From the NCBI GenBank assembly GCA_027296385.1, contig JAPUJD010000049.1:1-11317 (forward strand): 11,317 bases of DNA, in the 5' to 3' direction. The notes beneath the pieces are model-generated. The model ran no database searches and had not been told where the DNA came from. It saw only the letters and a list, made by a program, of their open reading frames with translations. Each line of letters starts with the position of its first letter. Positions within the stretch are counted from its first letter, which is position 1. The DNA is from Acidobacteriota bacterium. Its GTDB lineage: Bacteria > Acidobacteriota > Thermoanaerobaculia > Multivoradales > JAHEKO01. The translations under genes and the position numbers were made by a program. This document shows, one piece after another, positions 7,176 through 11,317 of the stretch.

Positions 7176-8258
7176 ATGCCTGTCGAGCCCACCGCCGGGG
7201 AGACCACTGCTCGTAGCCATCTGCTCGACTTCACCACGGAGGAGCTGGAGCTGTGGCTCGACGACTTCGGGTGGCCGGCTTTCCACGCCAGGCAGGTAAG
7301 GCGTTGGGTGTTCGAGCAGCACGTGCGTCGGTTCGCTGACATGACAGACTTGCCGAGCGGGCTCAGACGCCAGCTCGACGAGGGTTTCGCGGTGTTCGTG
7401 GCCGACGAGGTCGAGCGCTCGAACGCGCCGGGAGGGACTGCGAAACTGCTGCTGCGCTGGCCCGACGGGGCTAGCACCGAGACCGTCATGATCCCCGCCG
7501 GCGACCATGGCCGGGCCCGCCGGACCGTTTGCCTGAGCACCCAGGTCGGTTGCAACGTCGGCTGTCGGTTCTGTGCCAGTGGCATCGGCGGCATGCGGCG
7601 GAATCTCTCGGTCGGCGAGGTGCTGGAGCAGGCGCTGCGAATCGCTGCCGAGCTCGCGAGTCGGGGCGAAAGCCTCACCCATGTCGTCTTCATGGGCATG
7701 GGAGAACCACTGGCCAACTACGGCGTCACGGTCGAAGCCGTGCGCCGGCTCAATCGAGCCCTCGGCATCGGCCGGCGTCGGATCACCGTCAGTACGGTCG
7801 GCTTGCCCAAGCAGATCCGACGCCTCGCCGGTGAGGATCTGCAGGCGACCCTTGCTCTGAGCCTCCACGCGCCAACGTCGGAGCTGCGCCGACGCCTGAT
7901 TCCTTGGGCCGAGGCGATCGATCTCGACGCGGTGCTCGACGCTTGCCGCGAGTACTTCCGGCGCACCGGCCGCGAGGTGACGCTCGAATACTGCCTGCTG
8001 GCCGGCGTCAACGACGAGCCTGAGCACGCGCGGCAGCTGGCCGAGATCGCCACCGGGCTGCGAGCGCACGTCAACCTCATGATGTACAACCCGGTCGTCG
8101 AGCTACCCTTCGTGCGGCCGAGCCGCAACCGTGCTATCGCCTTTCTCAAGGATCTGCGAGCGGCGGGCGCCAATGCCCATCTGCGCCACAGCCGCGGGCT
8201 CGAAGCCGACGCCGCCTGCGGCCAGCTCAGGCGCCGGCACGAGCTGCCGGCTGGCTAG
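7176..8258 (+). CDS. rlmN: Dual-specificity 23S rRNA A2503 / tRNA A37 C2-methyltransferase (radical SAM)
   Basis: RlmN methylates C2 of A2503 in 23S rRNA and of A37 in some tRNAs, using two SAM molecules and a [4Fe-4S] cluster. The 360-residue product keeps the N-terminal accessory domain (LLDFTTEELELWL, then FHARQVRRWVFEQ). The cluster motif CNVGCRFC has C126, C130 and C133. The two methyl-relay cysteines are also present: C119 (TVCLSTQVGC) and C348 (ADAACGQL). GMGEPLANY, ALSLHAP and YCLLAGVND are standard RlmN blocks. The tail reads HSRGLEADAACGQL where many members have a GDDIDAACGQL-like sequence. ATG 7176 is chosen by family length, although no clear SD precedes it; an in-frame ATG at 7098 would add 26 residues lacking family character. 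A Cfr resistance enzyme (C8 methylation) is the alternative, but the tail and accessory domain favour RlmN. Confidence 0.93.
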   Translation: MPVEPTAGETTARSHLLDFTTEELELWLDDFGWPAFHARQVRRWVFEQHVRRFADMTDLPSGLRRQLDEGFAVFVADEVERSNAPGGTAKLLLRWPDGASTETVMIPAGDHGRARRTVCLSTQVGCNVGCRFCASGIGGMRRNLSVGEVLEQALRIAAELASRGESLTHVVFMGMGEPLANYGVTVEAVRRLNRALGIGRRRITVSTVGLPKQIRRLAGEDLQATLALSLHAPTSELRRRLIPWAEAIDLDAVLDACREYFRRTGREVTLEYCLLAGVNDEPEHARQLAEIATGLRAHVNLMMYNPVVELPFVRPSRNRAIAFLKDLRAAGANAHLRHSRGLEADAACGQLRRRHELPAG

Positions 8259-8264
8259 CCGAGC

Positions 8265-8276
8265 TAGTCGCGACTA
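8265..8276. repeat. 12-bp perfect palindrome at the rlmN/ppk2 convergent junction
   Basis: TAGTCGCGACTA is its own reverse complement and fills most of the 15-bp gap, with its last three bases forming the ppk2 stop. Flanking GAG and CTC extend the pairing with one bulged C. As RNA it could fold with a CGCG loop on both strands. No T-run follows, so a terminator role is uncertain. Confidence 0.6.
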
Positions 8277-9083
8277 CTCGACGACTACGTCGGCGAGTCC
8301 CTCCTCGGGTTGCGGGTAGCTCATGTCGAGGCCTTCGAGCGCGTCGAGCAGGACCTGGGAGACGACGAGGTTGCGGTACCACTTGCGATCGGCTGGGACG
8401 ATGTACCACGGTGCCCAGGCGGTGCTGGTGCGTCTGAGCACCGCGGCGTAGGCCACCTGATAGTCCTCCCAGAGCTCGCGCTCCGCCAGGTCGTCGCGGG
8501 AGAACTTCCAACGCTTGTGGGGCTCGTCCAGGCGCGACTGCAGGCGCGCCTTCTGCTCCTCTTTCGAGATGTTGAGGAAGAACTTGAGGATGGTCGTGCC
8601 TTCGTCGGTCAACCGGCGCTCGAAGTCGTTGATGTGGTCGTAGCGCCGGCCCCAGACCTCGGGCGCGACGAGATGGCGTACCCGCACGACGAGAACGTCT
8701 TCGTAGTGACTGCGATTGAAGATGACGATCTCGCCCGAGCCAGGGGTGTGGCGGTGGACGCGCCACAGGTAGTCGTGCGCGAGCTCACGGGCGGTCGGCT
8801 TCTTGAAGCTCGCGACCTTGACTCCCTGGGGGTTGGTGCCGTCGAAGACGTGGCGGATGGTCCCGTCCTTGCCTCCTGTGTCCATTGCCTGAAGCACCAC
8901 CAACACCTTGTGCTTGCCCTCGGCGTAGAGCACTTCCTGTAGCTCTCCCAGGCGCGCGTTGAGCTCGGTCGTGAGTCGTCGTCCTGGCTTCTTGCCCGAT
9001 TCGCAAAGCGTCAGGTCACTAGGGTCGTGGCTCTGGAGCCGGACCTCGGTTCCTGGTTCGACACGGTAGGCCTCGCCGTTCAT
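8274..9083 (-). CDS. ppk2: PPK2-family polyphosphate:nucleotide phosphotransferase (class III-like)
   Basis: PPK2 enzymes move phosphate between polyphosphate and nucleotides in the cytoplasm. Class III members can phosphorylate both AMP and ADP. The 269-residue size fits a single-domain enzyme. Walker A is AMDTGGKDG (66-74, with D68 and K72), followed by TIRHVFDGTNPQGVKVASF. Walker B is FNRSHYEDVLVVRV (122-135), where Tyr-Glu after the FNRS block resembles class III enzymes. The lid region has KRWKFSRDDLAERELWEDY (190-208), and the conserved end block is APWYIVPADRKWYRNL (224-239). ATG 9083 follows GGAGA 4 nt upstream. It is the last gene of the minus-strand lemA-TPM-TPM set, 17 bp after the YgcG-like gene, so probably co-transcribed. 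The family is secure; the class and preferred direction of reaction are inferred. Confidence 0.93.
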   Translation of the reverse strand: MNGEAYRVEPGTEVRLQSHDPSDLTLCESGKKPGRRLTTELNARLGELQEVLYAEGKHKVLVVLQAMDTGGKDGTIRHVFDGTNPQGVKVASFKKPTARELAHDYLWRVHRHTPGSGEIVIFNRSHYEDVLVVRVRHLVAPEVWGRRYDHINDFERRLTDEGTTILKFFLNISKEEQKARLQSRLDEPHKRWKFSRDDLAERELWEDYQVAYAAVLRRTSTAWAPWYIVPADRKWYRNLVVSQVLLDALEGLDMSYPQPEEGLADVVVE

Positions 9084-9101
9084 CTGTTCTCCATGGATTC
9101 G

Positions 9102-10001
9102 CTACCAGCCACTCGATGAGCCACCGCCCCCGAAGCTGCCGCCGCCGCCGGAGAACCCACCGCTCGAGAAGGCGCCGCCACCCCCACGGCCCGACGACGA
9201 CCAGCCTCCTCGTCCGCCGAGGAAGGACCCCGAGAGGCGAGAGCTCCGCGGCAGGATCAAGCGCAGGAGCGGAAAGGCGACGCCCCAGCCGATCAGGCAC
9301 AAGAGCCCCACTCGTGAGCTCAGCAGGGCGGCGGGGAACATGAACCAGAACGGCATCAGGAAGAGATACAGCATCCAGGCGGCACAGCCGGGAGTACGGA
9401 TCGCGCCGAAGGTGAAGGGGGTGATGATGAAGAGGAAGAAGATGAGGGCGCCGATGTTGCCCCCGCGCCCGATCCCGCGCCTCGTCGGGGCGGCCGGAGG
9501 CGGCAGGATGTCGTTGCCCTCGACCAGGGCGGCCATCGTCTCCACGGCACGCTCGACACCACCGTCGAAATCCCCAGTGCGGAAGTGTGGCCGCAGGATC
9601 TCGTCGAGGATCCGCCGGGAGTAGGCATCGGTGAGGATGGCCTCGAGACCGTAGCCGACCTCGATGCGCATCTTGCGATCGTCGCGGGCGATCAAGAGCA
9701 GGACGCCGTCGTCGACATCGCCGCGTCCCAGGGCCCAGGTTTCGGCCACGCGCAACGAGAAATCCTCGAGGCTCTCGCCCTCGAGGCTGGCCAGGGTCAG
9801 GATGGCGATCTGCGAGCCCTCGGCAGCCTCCAGCCGCTCGAGGCGATCTTCGATGCGGGCCTCGGACTCGGCCGACAGGATGTTTGCCAGATCGTTGATC
9901 CTGCCGCCGAGGAAGGGAACCTCGAGAGCGACTGCCGGGGCCGAGACCAGGGCCGCAGCCAGAACGAGGCTGCCGGCCAGCCGGTTGGTGGCGCTACTCA
10001 T
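9102..10001 (-). CDS. YgcG-like TPM-domain protein, secreted/membrane anchored with Gly/Ser tail
   Basis: The TPM fold (TLP18.3/Psb32/MOLO-1) is found in envelope proteins; plant members have weak acid phosphatase activity and photosystem repair roles, but bacterial roles are unclear. The 299-residue product has a signal peptide ending near A25 (APAVA-LEV). The TPM domain runs about 34-160, with GGRINDLANILS, AILTLASLEGESLEDFSLRVAETWALG, the metal-site region GDVDDGVLLLIARDDRKMRIEVGYGLE, and HFRTGDFDGGVERAV. Hydrophobic segments follow at about 183-202, 208-226 and 231-250. The last 50 residues are a Gly/Ser-rich tail ending SGW, typical of YgcG (COG1512). The ATG overlaps the end of the upstream TPM gene by 8 bp, suggesting translational coupling. 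Function is not assigned. Confidence 0.92.
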   Translation of the reverse strand: MSSATNRLAGSLVLAAALVSAPAVALEVPFLGGRINDLANILSAESEARIEDRLERLEAAEGSQIAILTLASLEGESLEDFSLRVAETWALGRGDVDDGVLLLIARDDRKMRIEVGYGLEAILTDAYSRRILDEILRPHFRTGDFDGGVERAVETMAALVEGNDILPPPAAPTRRGIGRGGNIGALIFFLFIITPFTFGAIRTPGCAAWMLYLFLMPFWFMFPAALLSSRVGLLCLIGWGVAFPLLRLILPRSSRLSGSFLGGRGGWSSSGRGGGGAFSSGGFSGGGGSFGGGGSSSGW

Positions 10002-10713
10002 CGCTCAGCCTCGGGCCGTCGGCGAGTTCGTTCACGTCGTCGTCAGCCCGCTCGACCCCACTCTCGGCGAGCAGGTTGCCACACGCTTCGATCGCCTCGA
10101 CGAGCGCGCTACCGGCCCGTCCTTCGTCGATTCCGGTGGCGAGCCGATGGGTGATCTTGCTCCAGGCTTCGTCTGGCACCTTGTCGCGGATGCCCTCGTC
10201 GCAGAGGATTTCGACCCGGCGCTCGAACAGCGAAAGGAAGATCAGTAACCCGGTTCGATCGCGGGTCCGGAATACCTTCTCGCTGACGAAAGCCGTGGCC
10301 GCGCGGTGGTGCACGCGGTCGCGCATCGCCTCGGCCCCGGCGAGCTCGCGCTCGACGGCGGGAACGGCGACGGCCACCAGCCAGCCGGCCGCGATGCCGA
10401 CCAGCGTGAGGACAGCCGGCCAGACGAAAAAGGACGGTTCCCACGCTTCGATGGCGTAGAAGCCGTAGGCCGCGATGAGCGCTCCGGCCAGAGCGCCCAA
10501 GGTGGCGGCGCGCCAGCGGGCATCCTCGTAGTGGTCGGAGCGCTCGACGACGACGCACACCAGCTCGCCGGCGGTCCGCTTCTCAGCGTCCTCGGTGGCT
10601 TCGCGCACAGCCGCCAGCTCGGCGTCAGAGAAGTAGTCGCGAACCGGCAAGGCTAGGCCACGGCCCCGTGGTTGTCGGCAAGCCGAGGGCACCGGAACGC
10701 GATGCAGAGGCAC
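9994..10713 (-). CDS. COG3762-like TPM-domain membrane protein (start uncertain)
   Basis: This is a second TPM-type protein in which a membrane hairpin interrupts the fold. The first strand and helix part (YFSDAELAAVREATEDAEKRTAGELVCVVVERSD, about 27-60) is followed by two hydrophobic segments (about 69-90 and 95-118). The second half of the fold then comes (AFVSEKVFRTRDRTGLLIFLSLFERRVEILCDEGI, 141-175), with a conserved C-terminal DDDVNEL. The outermost start is GTG 10713, without an SD. The first 21 residues are Pro/Arg-rich and unlike the family, whose members usually begin just before the YFS/FFS block, so TTG 10650 (MPVRDYFSDAEL) may be the true start. It lies 31 bp (or 94 bp) after lemA and overlaps the next gene by 8 bp. 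Function is unknown; a lemA-adjacent envelope role is inferred. Confidence 0.85.
   Translation of the reverse strand: MPLHRVPVPSACRQPRGRGLALPVRDYFSDAELAAVREATEDAEKRTAGELVCVVVERSDHYEDARWRAATLGALAGALIAAYGFYAIEAWEPSFFVWPAVLTLVGIAAGWLVAVAVPAVERELAGAEAMRDRVHHRAATAFVSEKVFRTRDRTGLLIFLSLFERRVEILCDEGIRDKVPDEAWSKITHRLATGIDEGRAGSALVEAIEACGNLLAESGVERADDDVNELADGPRLSDE
10658..10671 (-). repeat. Short inverted repeat next to the candidate TTG start
   Basis: CCACGG and CCGTGG flank a CC spacer, forming a compact GC-rich hairpin in RNA. It begins 7 bp upstream of the possible TTG start at 10650 in the sense of transcription. It would be intergenic if that start is used, and coding if GTG 10713 is used. Confidence 0.45.
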
Positions 10714-10744
10714 TTGGATGTGCCGGGAGTAGTGGGGCGATGCA

Positions 10745-11317
10745 CTAGAACTCGACCGTAGGCGGGGTCTCGGCTCCCGAGATCGCCTGGAAGTACGGCT
10801 TCTCCTCGAAATCGAGCACCTTGGCGATGATCAGGGTAGGGAACTGGCGTCGGGAGGTGTTGTAGTCCCGGGTGGCGTCGTTGAAGCGCTTGCGTTCGAC
10901 CGTGATGCGGTTCTCGGTGCCCTCGAGTTGCGCCTGCAGGTCGCGGAAAGCGTCGGTGGCCTTGAGCTCGGGGTAGCGTTCGACCACGACCAGGAGCCGC
11001 GAGAGGGCTGAAGACAGCCCGTCCTGAATCTGCTGGAATTCAGCCAGCTGGGCGGCGTCGGGCGCCTTCTCGAAGGTCATCTGCGAGATCTTGGAACGCG
11101 CTTCGACGACCTGGGTGAGCGTCTCCTTTTCGAAGTCGGCAGCACCTTTGACTGTCGCCACGAGGTTGGGAATCAGGTCGGCGCGTCGTTGGTAGACGTT
11201 CTCGACCTGGCTCCAAGCGCCCTCGACGCCCTCCTGGAGCGCGACGAGGCGGTTATAACCACAGCCCTCCAGGGTGAGGAGCAAGACGACCGCCAAGAGG
11301 GCGCGCGCAGGCACTGA
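10745..11317 (-). CDS. lemA: LemA family lipoprotein (5' end at or beyond window edge)
   Basis: LemA-family proteins are helical envelope proteins of unclear biochemical role, often encoded with TPM-domain genes. The visible sequence holds a hydrophobic signal (ARALLAVVLLLTLEGC) with a lipobox-like LEGC; Glu at -2 is unusual, but the following GYN is typical. The conserved LemA core follows (VEGAWSQVENVYQRRADLIPNLV, VEARSKI, LLVVVERYPELKA, QAQLEGTENRITVERKRFNDATRDYN) and then the C-terminal block FPTLIIAKVLDFEEKPYF. The only in-window start is GTG 11314. The frame is open to the edge (preceding codon TCA) and the signal peptide has just one Arg, so the real start may lie outside and the gene is treated as possibly 5' partial. 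It is the first visible gene of the minus-strand lemA-TPM-TPM-ppk2 set. Any promoter lies outside the window. Confidence 0.93.
   Translation of the reverse strand, partial: SVPARALLAVVLLLTLEGCGYNRLVALQEGVEGAWSQVENVYQRRADLIPNLVATVKGAADFEKETLTQVVEARSKISQMTFEKAPDAAQLAEFQQIQDGLSSALSRLLVVVERYPELKATDAFRDLQAQLEGTENRITVERKRFNDATRDYNTSRRQFPTLIIAKVLDFEEKPYFQAISGAETPPTVEF

Noticed and set aside
7529..7860. Open frames in other registers inside rlmN, with Cys-containing stretches.
   Set aside because: They are frame shadows of the conserved radical-SAM region of rlmN.
1..11317. Looked for tRNA/rRNA genes, CRISPR arrays, IS ends, integrase sites, riboswitch-like leaders and toxin-antitoxin pairs.
   Set aside because: None seen. 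Intergenic space is at most about 170 bp and has no repeats, tRNA-like folds or mobile-element genes.

Overview
The window is GC-rich chromosomal DNA from a bacterium. It is packed with housekeeping and envelope genes and shows no sign of phage, insertion sequences, CRISPR or RNA genes. Several products carry Sec or lipoprotein signals and a GxGC-rich TPM protein is present, which fits a Gram-negative or diderm organism. The gene mix and codon use would suit Acidobacteriota or a similar high-GC lineage, but that placement is a guess from general impression and is not proven by the sequence.

Layout. (1) 2-2771, plus strand: the 3' part of carB (carbamoyl-phosphate synthase large subunit), then fumC (class II fumarase). 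A possible 14-codon leader ORF with its own strong Shine-Dalgarno (SD) lies just before fumC, and its stop overlaps the fumC ATG. (2) 2946-6206, plus strand: a tight three-gene run of a small four-helix membrane protein, a secreted M28 zinc peptidase and a DAACS-family (glutamate/aspartate or dicarboxylate) symporter. The gaps are 14 and 19 bp, so one transcript is likely. (3) 6243-7085, minus strand: a dienelactone-hydrolase-like lipoprotein, convergent with the symporter and divergent from the next gene. (4) 7176-8258, plus strand: rlmN, the radical-SAM rRNA/tRNA methyltransferase. (5) 8274-11317, minus strand: a compact set read as lemA, a TPM protein with an inserted membrane hairpin (COG3762-like), a TPM protein with a Gly/Ser tail (YgcG-like), and a PPK2-family polyphosphate kinase. 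The junctions are 31 bp, an 8-bp overlap and 17 bp.

How they work together (inference). The peptidase and symporter look like a scavenging pair: extracytoplasmic peptide breakdown, then uptake of acidic amino acids or C4-dicarboxylates that feed the TCA cycle, where FumC acts. The lemA/TPM/TPM triad is a recurring envelope gene neighbourhood of unclear function. Having ppk2 at its 3' end is the least expected association here. No obviously new defence or mobile system is visible. The best leads are the polyproline leader ORF before fumC and the lemA-TPM-TPM-ppk2 operon.
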